Shown: positions 16,415 to 23,696, counted from the first letter of the stretch. The stretch is DNA of 24,472 nt from AC-69 sp036519575 (GCA_036519575.1 DATDKZ010000008.1:1-24472), one strand, 5' to 3'. The notes: generated by a model not told the origin, from the sequence alone. Numbers and translations: made by a program.

Positions 16415-17080
16415 ATGAGGAAGAAGAAGCGGGATACGCAGGAGGCCGGGTTCACCACCCCGGCGACGCGGCCCCGGCTGACGCCGATCGACGTCCAACA
16501 GAAGGAGTTCCGACTGGCCTTCAGGGGGTACAACGAGCGTGACGTCGACGAGTTCCTCGATCTGGTCACCGAGGAGCTGGCCGCCTACACGGAGGAGAAC
16601 CGCCGCCTGCAAGACCGCGCGGACTCGAACGTCGAGTCGGTGGGGGGTCCGGACGTGACGTGGGCCTCCCGCGAGGCCGAGGGGATCCTCGAGCGGGCCC
16701 GCGCGGATGCTGCCTCCACGGTCGCGGAGGCCGAGGAGCGGGCGGCGGCCATCCTGGCCGCGGCCGGGGCGGGTCCCGCTGACCCCCGAGGGGTCATCGC
16801 CCCCTACCTCAACCGCGAGCGCGAGTTCCTCCAGAGCCTGGGACAGCTGGTGCAGCAGCACGCGGACTCCGTGCGGCGGATGGTGCGGTCGGCCAAGGAG
16901 CAGGCCGCGACCCCATCGTCGGCCGGGGAGGACGTGGACGAGGTTCCCCGCGTCAGGGTCGAACCGGCCCCAGTCAAACCCATGGCCGCGCCGGTCCAGC
17001 CGCGCGCCGAGGAAGCGCGGGGCGATTCGGCGCCGGGCCGGCATCGCTCCGTCCGGGAGCTGTTCTGGGGCGAGGACTGA
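16415..17080 (+). CDS. divIVA: DivIVA (Wag31-like) polarity and septum protein
   Basis: DivIVA is a coiled-coil protein that senses membrane curvature and marks septa and poles; in actinobacteria it directs polar growth. The 221-residue product has a basic N-terminus (MRKKKRDT), the lipid-binding DivIVA domain at about 22-66 (LTPIDVQQKEFRLAFRGYNERDVDEFLDLV), an Ala/Glu-rich coiled coil at about 85-150, a Pro/Ala-rich linker and a short end, HRSVRELFWGED. It is shorter than Wag31 or Streptomyces DivIVA. I chose the ATG at 16415 because it leads directly to the domain and follows GGGGGAAGG at 16405-16413; the frame remains open further upstream across yggT, without DivIVA character. Confidence 0.93.
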   Translation: MRKKKRDTQEAGFTTPATRPRLTPIDVQQKEFRLAFRGYNERDVDEFLDLVTEELAAYTEENRRLQDRADSNVESVGGPDVTWASREAEGILERARADAASTVAEAEERAAAILAAAGAGPADPRGVIAPYLNREREFLQSLGQLVQQHADSVRRMVRSAKEQAATPSSAGEDVDEVPRVRVEPAPVKPMAAPVQPRAEEARGDSAPGRHRSVRELFWGED

Positions 17081-17122
17081 CTCGGGTCGAACGAGATCCC
17101 GGACGGATCGTGTGGGCTGGAC

Positions 17123-20100
17123 TCAGGCCTTCCGAAGGCTGATCCTCACGGCCCGGCCCTCGATCGAGGCTTCCTCACTGGCTCCGGCTCCGTCCACCGC
17201 CTCATCGATGATGTTGATGGCCAAGGTCTCACCGGCGATCTCGTCGCGGTGCGCCGCCAGCGCGCGAGCGAGGTCACCGGTCGTCTGGATGCCGAGCTCG
17301 ATGCGATCGGTGATCTCCAGAGCGGCCGCTTTCCGCGCGTCCTGCACCAGCCGAACCAGCTCGCGGGCGAGCCCCTCCAGCCGTAGCTCCTCGGTCGGTT
17401 CGAGCTCGATGGCCACGGTCAGCCCGCCCTCGGCCGCCATCCCCCATCCTCCCGCGGTCTCTTGGGTCAGGTCCACGTCCCCGGGTCCCAATTCGACCTC
17501 ACCTGAGGAGATGCCCACGATCACCCGCTCGCCGCGTGCCAGGCTCGCCGCGAGCGAACCGTCATCGGCGGCCAGGGCGGCCGCCACCTCCTTCACCCCA
17601 GGCCCGAGCCTCGGCCCCAAGCTCCGGAAGTTCGGCTTGGCGCGCCACCGGCCCAGCTGATCGGCCGACTCGGCGAAGACCACGCCCTTCACGTTCAGCT
17701 CCTGGGTCACGAGCGGCAGCAGCGGCCGAAGGGCCTCGTGATCACCCGGGTAGTGCACGACGGCTTCGAGGAGTGGCTGGCGCACTTTCACCTTCGATTC
17801 GCTGCGGATCCGCCGACCGAGCTCCACGATCTGCCGGGCCGCCTGCATGATCTCGTCCAGGGCTCGGTCGACCATCGAGTCCTCTGCCTGGGGGTAGTCG
17901 GAGAGGTGAACCGACTCCGGGAGGTCTCCTCGACTTGCCGCCAGATTCCGCCAGATCTCCTCGGAAACGAACGGGGTGAACGGGGCGAGGAGCCGAGCCA
18001 CCGCGACCAGGCTCTCCTGAAGCGTGGCGAACGCGGCGCCGGTGTCCGCGCCCCCCGCGCCCCCCGGATCCCAGAAGCGGCGACGAGCCAGGCGGACGTA
18101 CCAGTTCGACAGGTCGTCGACGAACCGGGCGATGCGACGCCCGGCGCCCGTGGCGTCGTAGCGGTCGAGTCCATCGCGCACCTCATGCGTGACCTGCGAG
18201 AGCTGCGACAGGATCCACCGGTCGAGGGGCGGCCGGTCCTCCGGGGCGATGGCCACGCTCTCGGGCTCGAAGCCGCTCGCGTTGGCGTAGGTCACGTGGA
18301 ACGCGTACACGTTCCAGAGCGTCAGCAGGAACTGCCGCACCACGTCGTTCAGGATCTCGGCGCTGACCCGTCGGTCCGCCCACGGTGAACCGCCGGTCAC
18401 CAGATACCACCGGAGGGCGTCGGCCCCCACCCGGTCCATCACGTCCATGGGCTCGATGACGTTGCCGAGGCTCTTCGACATCTTCCTGCCCTCGGCGTCG
18501 ACGATGAGCCCCAGACAGACGACGTTCCGGTAGCAGATGGAGTCGAAGTGGAGCACGCCCTCGGCCATCAGCGTGTAGAACCACCCCCGCGTCTGGTCGA
18601 TGGCCTCGGAGATGAAATCGGCCGGGAACCTCCGCTCGAACGTCTCCTGGCCCCGGCCGAGCTCGGGATGGTAGCCCCACTGGGCGAAGGGCATGGCCCC
18701 CGAGTCGTACCACGTGTCGATGACCTCGGGGACCCGGCGGGCCTCCTCACCGCATTTGGCGCAGCGCACGGTGACCTCGTCGATCGAGGGGCGATGGGGG
18801 TCGATGCCCGTCACGTCTCGACCGGCCAATCCCGACAGCTCGGTCAACGACGCGATCGCGGTGTCGTGGCCCTTCGAGCAACGCCAGATGGGCAGGGGCG
18901 TGCCCCAGTACCGCTCTCGGGACAGCGCCCAGTCCACGTTGTTCTCCAACCAGTCGCCGTACCGGCCGTGCTTGATGTGGTCCGGGTACCAGTTCACCGA
19001 CTCGTTCACCTCGAGGAGCCGGTCCTTCACGGCCGTGGTGCGGATGTACCACGAGCTTCGAGCCATGTAGATGAGCGGTGTGCCGCACCGCCAGCACAGT
19101 GGGTAGGTGTGCTCCATCGTCTCGGCCCGGACGAGGAGTCCGCGGCTCCTGAGGTCCTCGATGATCAGCGTGTCCGCGTCCTTGAAGAATGCCCCTCGGA
19201 CGAACGCCGGCGCGTCGTCGGTGAACCGCCCCTCGCCATCGAGCGGTTTGAACGTCGGCCATCCCTCGCGGCGCCCGATCTCCAGGTCCTCCGGACCGAA
19301 TGCCGGGGCCAGATGGACCACGCCCGTCCCCTCTTCGAGCGAGACGAAGTCTGCGGCCACCACCCGGTGCGCGCCCTCGACGTTGGGGTACAGCGGGTCG
19401 TACAGCGAACCCACCAGACGCTCGCCGAGGAGTGTCTGGGTGACGCTCCAGTCGCGGGCCATGGTGGCCCAGCCGGGATCGCCGGTGAGCGCACGGAGTG
19501 CCGCCTCGGCCAAGATCAGCCGGTCCCCGGCGGCGTCGAGTTCGACGTACGCGGCATCGGGCTTGACCGCAACCCCGGTGTTGGAGATCAGCGTCCACGG
19601 TGTGGTCGTCCATCCGAGCATCGACGCTCCGATCAGGGACGGATCGGTGGCCTCCTCGATCCTGAACTTCACGTACACGCTCGGGTCCTCGACCTGCTCG
19701 TAGCCCATCGCGACCTCGGCATCGGAGAGCGGCGTGCCGCATCGAGGGCAGTACGCGGTGACCCGGTCGGCCTCGAACAGGAGCCCCTGCCCGTGGAGTT
19801 GCTTGAGCGACCACCAGACGCTCTCGATGTACTCGGTGTCCATGGTCCAGTAGGCGTCAGAGGTGTCGATCCAGAACCCCAGCCGCTCGGTGAATCGCTC
19901 CCAGTCGTCGACGTATCGCGTGACCGACTCGCGACACAGTCGGTTGAACTCCGTGATGCCGAACGCCTCGATGTCTCGTTTCGTCCGGGTACCGATCTCC
20001 TTCTCCACTTCGAGCTCGACCGGCAGGCCGTGACAGTCCCACCCCGCCTTTCGCCCGACGGAGTGGCCGGTCATCGTCTTGTACCGGGGGTAGAGGTCCT

Positions 20101-20299
20101 TGAACGCCCGGGCCTCCGTGTGGTGGATCCCCGGCTTGCCGTTCGCGGTGGGCGGGCCCTCGTAGAACACCCACTCTGGGGCGCCTTGTCTGGCTCTCAG
20201 GCTCTTGGCAAAGATGCCCGCCTGGTCCCAGAACCGCAGGATGCGTCGCTCGAGTTCCGGGAAGCTCACCTTCGGATCGACCGGCTCGAACCGCACCAC
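17123..20299 (-). CDS. ileS: Isoleucyl-tRNA synthetase, IleS2-like type
   Basis: IleS charges tRNA-Ile with isoleucine. The roughly 1058-residue class I synthetase has the first signature as PPTANGKPGIHH (GIHH at about 57-60 in the place of HIGH), the RKAGWDCHGLPVE motif, an editing domain with GWTTTPWTLISNTG and GTGVVHLAPAFGPEDLE, the second signature KMSKS at about 606-610, an anticodon-binding domain and a long C-terminal domain. Cysteine pairs CPRCG, CWRCG and CAKCG are present. The length, GIHH and domain pattern match the eukaryote-like IleS2 group, which is known for low mupirocin sensitivity. The open frame begins at GTG 20305, but that codon overlaps the ribosome-binding site GGGAGG (20305-20310); GTG 20299, five bases after it, is a better start (GTG 20296 is also possible). 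It is oriented against its neighbours and converges with divIVA. Confidence 0.96.
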   Translation of the reverse strand: MVRFEPVDPKVSFPELERRILRFWDQAGIFAKSLRARQGAPEWVFYEGPPTANGKPGIHHTEARAFKDLYPRYKTMTGHSVGRKAGWDCHGLPVELEVEKEIGTRTKRDIEAFGITEFNRLCRESVTRYVDDWERFTERLGFWIDTSDAYWTMDTEYIESVWWSLKQLHGQGLLFEADRVTAYCPRCGTPLSDAEVAMGYEQVEDPSVYVKFRIEEATDPSLIGASMLGWTTTPWTLISNTGVAVKPDAAYVELDAAGDRLILAEAALRALTGDPGWATMARDWSVTQTLLGERLVGSLYDPLYPNVEGAHRVVAADFVSLEEGTGVVHLAPAFGPEDLEIGRREGWPTFKPLDGEGRFTDDAPAFVRGAFFKDADTLIIEDLRSRGLLVRAETMEHTYPLCWRCGTPLIYMARSSWYIRTTAVKDRLLEVNESVNWYPDHIKHGRYGDWLENNVDWALSRERYWGTPLPIWRCSKGHDTAIASLTELSGLAGRDVTGIDPHRPSIDEVTVRCAKCGEEARRVPEVIDTWYDSGAMPFAQWGYHPELGRGQETFERRFPADFISEAIDQTRGWFYTLMAEGVLHFDSICYRNVVCLGLIVDAEGRKMSKSLGNVIEPMDVMDRVGADALRWYLVTGGSPWADRRVSAEILNDVVRQFLLTLWNVYAFHVTYANASGFEPESVAIAPEDRPPLDRWILSQLSQVTHEVRDGLDRYDATGAGRRIARFVDDLSNWYVRLARRRFWDPGGAGGADTGAAFATLQESLVAVARLLAPFTPFVSEEIWRNLAASRGDLPESVHLSDYPQAEDSMVDRALDEIMQAARQIVELGRRIRSESKVKVRQPLLEAVVHYPGDHEALRPLLPLVTQELNVKGVVFAESADQLGRWRAKPNFRSLGPRLGPGVKEVAAALAADDGSLAASLARGERVIVGISSGEVELGPGDVDLTQETAGGWGMAAEGGLTVAIELEPTEELRLEGLARELVRLVQDARKAAALEITDRIELGIQTTGDLARALAAHRDEIAGETLAINIIDEAVDGAGASEEASIEGRAVRISLRKA

Positions 20300-20310
20300 T
20301 CGCACCTCCC

Positions 20311-20495
20311 GACAAACGAAACGCCTCGTCCCGTGCAGGGACGAGGCGAAAGCCCCGGGGTACCATCCCGCGTTGCCGCACCTCTCGGCGGCCGCTCGGG
20401 ACGATGATGGACGGAACCGGGCGCCGGGCTTCCACCTCCCCCGGCTCGCCCCTGCCTCGGCTTCCCCTCCTTACTCGTTCCCGTCAACGCTTGTC
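20311..20495 (-). ncRNA. T-box riboswitch leader of ileS, isoleucine type
   Basis: Read on the minus strand, the leader contains the hallmarks of a T-box: a GACGGGAACGAGTAAG opening, an AGCCGGGGGAGGTGGAAGCCCGG-like stem I segment, a specifier region CCATCATCG, the T-box core GGGATGGTACCCCG (20356-20369), CTTTCG, and a perfect 10-base-pair hairpin. ATC at 20406-20408, followed by A, is the likely isoleucine specifier codon. TGGT at 20362-20365 can pair with the ACCA end of tRNA-Ile. Uncharged tRNA-Ile should stabilise the antiterminator and raise ileS expression. The core is slightly off the usual GGGTGG form. Confidence 0.85.
20314..20347 (-). terminator. T-box terminator hairpin of the ileS leader
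   Basis: On the minus strand GCCTCGTCCC and GGGACGAGGC (plus-strand 20338-20347 and 20323-20332) form a perfect 10-base-pair stem with a five-base loop. It is followed by GTTTCGTTTG, an interrupted T-run, and then by the ribosome-binding site GGGAGG. This supports control by premature termination; control of translation cannot be excluded because the ribosome-binding site is close. Confidence 0.75.
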
Positions 20496-20502
20496 GCGGG
20501 CC

Positions 20503-20531
20503 ATGCTACATGCCGGAGGCATCGAGGTCAC
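20503..20531 (-). promoter_or_regulatory. Candidate promoter of the ileS T-box transcript
   Basis: On the minus strand GTGACC (plus 20526-20531) and TAGCAT (plus 20503-20508) are separated by 17 bases, and the -10 is preceded by TG. Each hexamer matches its sigma-70 consensus at four of six places. A start a few bases downstream would open the T-box leader directly. The placement is right but the match is moderate. Confidence 0.4.
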
Positions 20532-20604
20532 GGACGGGGGCCGCCGGGCGCGAACCGGCCGGCTCGTGGCGGCGATGCCTTGTCGTACAACGTCGGGCCC
20601 GTGT

Positions 20605-20633
20605 TTGTCGGTCGCATCGGGCGGTGTTACCGT
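20605..20633 (+). promoter_or_regulatory. Candidate promoter of the dksA-like gene, near-leaderless
   Basis: TTGTCG (20605-20610) and TACCGT (20628-20633) are 17 bases apart. A start site six to nine bases after the -10 would fall at or within three bases of the ATG at 20643, and no ribosome-binding site precedes that ATG. Both observations fit a leaderless message, common in actinobacteria. The rest of the 343-base gap between ileS and this gene holds the T-box, the divergent ileS promoter and about 70 bases (20535-20600) in which I see nothing specific. Confidence 0.45.
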
Positions 20634-20642
20634 CCCTGTCCC

Positions 20643-21032
20643 ATGGCTGCGAAGACCGCCTTTACCAAGAAAGAGCTCGATGACCTGCGCGAACGGCTTG
20701 TGGAAGAGAAGGAGCAACTGCAGGTCCAGCTGTCAACCATCGAGGAGGCGACCTTCGCCACCTCGCAGTCGGACATGTCGGGGGAGGTTTCCTTCGACGA
20801 CGAGAACGCCGATGCAGGGACGTTCACATTCGAGCGGGAGCGGGACCTGTCGATCGAGAACAACGTGCGGGACCTACTCAGCAAGATCGACCGGGCCCTG
20901 GCCAGGATGGATGAAGGCACGTACGGGATCTGCTCCAGGTGCGGCAAGCCCATCGAGAAGGCCCGGCTGAAGGCGCTGCCGTACGCGGACCTCTGCATCA
21001 AGGACGCCCAAGCCCAGGCACGCTCCAGATAG
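20643..21032 (+). CDS. DksA/TraR-family zinc-finger protein
   Basis: This 129-residue protein has the DksA/TraR layout: an N-terminal coiled-coil region (about 8-90, starting TKKELDDLRERLVEEKEQL and containing NVRDLLSKIDRALARMDEGTYGIC) and a C-terminal zinc finger. Family members bind RNA polymerase through the secondary channel and alter initiation; whether this one does so is not shown. The finger has C97, C100 and C118, but the fourth ligand position is D121 (LCIKD where relatives have LCIKC), giving C-x2-C-x17-C-x2-D. The ATG at 20643 is supported by the near-leaderless promoter and the conserved start of the coiled coil. It precedes lspA by ten bases, as a gene of this type does in Streptomyces. 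Confidence 0.88.
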   Translation: MAAKTAFTKKELDDLRERLVEEKEQLQVQLSTIEEATFATSQSDMSGEVSFDDENADAGTFTFERERDLSIENNVRDLLSKIDRALARMDEGTYGICSRCGKPIEKARLKALPYADLCIKDAQAQARSR

Positions 21033-21042
21033 CGGGACGGCC

Positions 21043-21519
21043 GTGACCGGGGCGCGGCGTCTGGCCGCCTGGCTCTACGCCACCGCAGGCCTGACCTATC
21101 TGTTCGATCGGTTCACCAAGCTGTGGGCCGAGCGCGCTCTGGCTGGGCGGCCTCCGGTGACCGTCATCCCCGATGTGCTCCAGCTCAACTACACGACGAA
21201 CTCCGGAGGGGCTTTCGGCCTGGGGCAGAGCGCGCCGTGGGTGTTCGCCGCCGCCACCATCCTGGTGGCGGCGGCGATCGTCGCCTCATCGTTCCGGCTC
21301 CGGAACGGCCCCACCGCAGTGGCGCTCGGCCTCATCCTCGGTGGGGCGTTCGGCAACCTGACCGATCGCGCGGTGAGGGGCGACGGCCTCCTGTCGGGAC
21401 GTGTGGTGGACTTCATCGACTTCCACGTCTGGCCGGTGTTCAACGTGGCCGACTCGGCCATCGTGATCGGGGCGGTCCTCCTGGCCATGGGAGGCATCCG
21501 CCGGGAGCGGGAGGCGTGA
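21043..21519 (+). CDS. lspA: Lipoprotein signal peptidase (signal peptidase II) LspA
   Basis: LspA is the membrane aspartyl protease that removes signal peptides from diacylated prolipoproteins. The 158-residue protein has four hydrophobic helices and the family boxes: D22 in FDRFTK, NYTTNSGGAFGL (about 49-60), GGAFGNLTDR (100-109), GRVVDFIDF with catalytic D123, and FNVADSA with catalytic D137. The start is a GTG ten bases after the dksA-like gene. The stop lies one base before the start of the pseudouridine synthase, so the two are co-transcribed. Confidence 0.96.
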   Translation: MTGARRLAAWLYATAGLTYLFDRFTKLWAERALAGRPPVTVIPDVLQLNYTTNSGGAFGLGQSAPWVFAAATILVAAAIVASSFRLRNGPTAVALGLILGGAFGNLTDRAVRGDGLLSGRVVDFIDFHVWPVFNVADSAIVIGAVLLAMGGIRREREA

Positions 21520-21520
21520 G

Positions 21521-22414
21521 GTGGCCGACGAGTTCGAGGCGACCGCGGGCCGGCTGGACGCCGTGGTCGCCGACCGGCTCTCGCTGACCCGGGCCGACGC
21601 ACAGCGAGCCATCGCCGCCGGTCGGGTCCTGGTGGACGGCGCTCTTCGGGCGAAGTCGCATCGGCTCGCGGGGGGCGAGCGAGTGTCCGTGGACCTGGCC
21701 GGGATGGGCGACGTGCCGCCCGAAGGCCCGCCCGTCGAGGTCCGGTATCGTGACCCCTCCCTCCTGATCGTGAGCAAGCCGGCCGGGCTGCCCACGCACC
21801 CCACGGTGGGCCGGCTCACCGGAACGTTGGTCAACCGCCTCATCGGGATGGAAGTCCCGCTCTCTTCGGCCGGAGGGCCGTTGCGCCCCGGCATCGTGCA
21901 CCGTTTGGACGCCGGGACCTCGGGCCTGCTGATCGTTGCCTCCACCGACCAGGCCCATCATGCGCTGACGGCGATGCTCCGGCGCCACGAGGTGGACCGT
22001 CGGTACCTGGCGCTCGTCCGCGGCGCGGTGGCGCACGAGCGGTTCGCGGTGGACGCGCCGCTGGGGCGGGTGGGATCGCGGATCCGGGTGCGGGCGGTGA
22101 CGGGGAGGGAGTCCGAGACGCGCTTCGAGGTCCGCGAGCGGTTCGACCGTGCCACGCTCCTCGAGGCCGCGCCCACGACCGGACGGACCCACCAGATCCG
22201 AGTCCACCTGTCCGCGGTGGGCCACCCGGTCTTGGGCGACCGGGCCTACGGCGGGGTAGGGGACGATGCGAAGCGCCTCGGGCTGACCCGGCCGTTCCTC
22301 CATTCCTGGAGGCTCTCGTTCGACCATCCGATCACAGGCGAACGGATCGACGTGGAGGATCCGCTGCCACCAGACCTCATCATGGCCCTTCGGCGGGTCG
22401 GGGGAGAGGGCTGA
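21521..22414 (+). CDS. RluD-type pseudouridine synthase
   Basis: The product is a 297-residue RluA/RluD-family enzyme that isomerises uridine to pseudouridine in RNA, most likely large-subunit rRNA. An N-terminal S4 domain (about 10-60, GRLDAVVADRL and AAGRVLVDG) precedes the catalytic domain, with RPGIVHRLDAGTSG containing catalytic D130, RRYLALVRG, and TGRTHQIRVHLSAVGHPVLGD. The GTG start has GGGAGG at 21509-21514, six bases upstream inside the end of lspA. The lspA-rluD pair is widespread in Gram-positive bacteria. The exact target site, and so the rluD name, is not proven by sequence. Confidence 0.93.
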   Translation: MADEFEATAGRLDAVVADRLSLTRADAQRAIAAGRVLVDGALRAKSHRLAGGERVSVDLAGMGDVPPEGPPVEVRYRDPSLLIVSKPAGLPTHPTVGRLTGTLVNRLIGMEVPLSSAGGPLRPGIVHRLDAGTSGLLIVASTDQAHHALTAMLRRHEVDRRYLALVRGAVAHERFAVDAPLGRVGSRIRVRAVTGRESETRFEVRERFDRATLLEAAPTTGRTHQIRVHLSAVGHPVLGDRAYGGVGDDAKRLGLTRPFLHSWRLSFDHPITGERIDVEDPLPPDLIMALRRVGGEG

Positions 22415-22423
22415 CCCGCCGGC

Positions 22424-23560
22424 TCATCTGCCCACTCGCGCGGGTTCCTTCAGGTACAGCGCGTGCTGCGTTCGCACCTCCTCCCGGGAAGCCAGGATGG
22501 CGTCCTCCACGTCGGGGGGGAGCGATCGCGACTCGATGAGGTCGGAGATCTTCTTGGGATCGACTGACCGGACCCGTTCCCACAGACCCAGCGGCTCGAG
22601 GATCGCCCGGAGCTTCTCCTCGTCGGGAGCGGTCACGTGCTGGGGCCTGCGATCCACCGCCGCCCCGTCCGAGCCGAACAGCCGTCCGTAGCCGTGTTCG
22701 TCGCAGAACGCGTTGATCAGCGCGGCCAGCTCGTCGATGCGCCGGTAGACCTGCCGGCCCTGGCGCTTGAGCGAGATCCACTCATCGACGATCTCGCTCA
22801 TCCGGGGCGCGGGGTCGCCCTCCTGTTTCTCGTACTGGTGCCGGAACAGTGGGCAGAGACGCTGGTACTCGCACCAGTCACACAGGGGATTCTGATGCGG
22901 CTCGAACTTGCCGGCCTCGATCCGCTCGGCCACGGTGGCGATCCGCCGCCGGAGGTCGTCGACGTCGGCGGCGGATCGGGTGGTGGTCATCCGCTGCCCC
23001 GGCAACAGGTAGTAGAGGGTCAGCCGCTCCGGCTCGATGCCCCAGACCTCCTTGGCCGCCAGGTGGTACATCGACAGCTGCAGGTCGCGGTCGATGGCAG
23101 ACTGCGGCGGAAGCCTTCGGCTGGTCTTGTAGTCGATGATCTCGTACCCGCTTCCGGGGATGCGGTCCATCCGGTCGATGGTGCCGGCGATCTGGACGCC
23201 CTCCACATCGATCCGGAACCGGAACTCGAGCGCCGCGGGGATCCGGTAGCGCTCGGCGTTTTCTCGGTGGTATTGCTCGAGCACTTGACGACCGTGCTCG
23301 AGGTACGTGTGCTCCTCGGACTCGGTGGTGAAGCCGTCGCGGACCCAGACCATGTCGAGCATCTCCTGGAGCTCGGGGAGCGACGGGGCTACGGGAACCG
23401 GCCGGCTGTGGAATCGGTGGAGCGCCTGATGCAGTGAGTCGCCGAAGGACAGGGCGGGCGAGGACGCCGTCGGCACCTTGTCCTCGTACTGGAATTTGAA
23501 CTTGGCGGGGCATGTCTCGTAGGTCGAGATGCTGCTGTACGAGAGCCTCAGGCCGACCAC
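22424..23560 (-). CDS. RecB-like PD-(D/E)XK nuclease with Fe-S cysteines
   Basis: This is a 378-residue nuclease of the RecB/Cas4/AddB C-terminal type. Visible elements are LSYSSISTYETCPAKFKF with C17, H44 in GDSLHQALHRF, D129 in AGTIDRMD, the catalytic D143-x-K145 in EIIDYKTSR, Q161 in QLSMYHLA, and CDWCEYQRLC with C227, C230 and C236. With C17 these make the four-cysteine Fe-S cluster known from AddB and Cas4. Residues 240-378 form an extension I cannot assign. The frame stays open up to 23728, but that would cross the dnaE start. I chose GTG 23560, which precedes the LSYSS domain start and follows a good promoter. No helicase or cas gene is adjacent, so a stand-alone DNA-repair exonuclease is the likeliest role. 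Confidence 0.85.
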   Translation of the reverse strand: MVGLRLSYSSISTYETCPAKFKFQYEDKVPTASSPALSFGDSLHQALHRFHSRPVPVAPSLPELQEMLDMVWVRDGFTTESEEHTYLEHGRQVLEQYHRENAERYRIPAALEFRFRIDVEGVQIAGTIDRMDRIPGSGYEIIDYKTSRRLPPQSAIDRDLQLSMYHLAAKEVWGIEPERLTLYYLLPGQRMTTTRSAADVDDLRRRIATVAERIEAGKFEPHQNPLCDWCEYQRLCPLFRHQYEKQEGDPAPRMSEIVDEWISLKRQGRQVYRRIDELAALINAFCDEHGYGRLFGSDGAAVDRRPQHVTAPDEEKLRAILEPLGLWERVRSVDPKKISDLIESRSLPPDVEDAILASREEVRTQHALYLKEPARVGR

Positions 23561-23586
23561 CTCGACGTTTGACAGCGGGTCTCGGC

Positions 23587-23616
23587 AGTATAGAGTTGGC
23601 GGGCAGCGAATTACAA
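23587..23616 (-). promoter_or_regulatory. Promoter of the RecB-like nuclease gene
   Basis: On the minus strand TTGTAA (plus 23611-23616) and TATACT (plus 23587-23592) are separated by 18 bases. The -10 matches TATAAT at five of six positions, the best -10 in the window. A start site near 23580 would leave about 20 bases before GTG 23560. Confidence 0.6.
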
Positions 23617-23624
23617 GTCTGTAA
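23611..23624. promoter_or_regulatory. Palindrome TTACA-N4-TGTAA over the nuclease -35
   Basis: TTACAAGTCTGTAA is a perfect inverted repeat with 5-base arms and a 4-base centre. It covers the -35 of the minus-strand nuclease promoter and lies 73 bases before the dnaE start. A second inverted repeat, ACAACG (23632-23637) and CGTTGT (23646-23651) with an 8-base spacer, follows. Either could be an operator; no regulator is known from this window. Confidence 0.5.
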
Positions 23625-23647
23625 GTTCTCAACAACGAATGCACACG

Positions 23648-23656
23648 TTGTCCACA
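23648..23656 (+). promoter_or_regulatory. DnaA-box sequence TTGTCCACA upstream of dnaE
   Basis: The nonamer TTGTCCACA is the form of DnaA box I know from high-GC actinobacterial origins. It is single and lies 41 bases before the dnaE ATG. One copy in a short gap can occur by chance, so control of dnaE by DnaA is only a possibility. Confidence 0.4.
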
Positions 23657-23696
23657 CGGCGCCCGGCCGTTCCGTCGACGAGGTGGCGAGGGGAGC

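Noticed and set aside
18548..20407. Plus-strand open frame of 619 codons antisense to ileS
   Set aside because: It mirrors ileS codons, has no recognisable domain and crosses the T-box; a shadow frame.
22414..22445. ACCCGC and GCGGGT inverted repeat between the convergent pseudouridine synthase and nuclease genes
   Set aside because: The arms are six bases with a 20-base loop in GC-rich sequence; not convincing as a bidirectional terminator.
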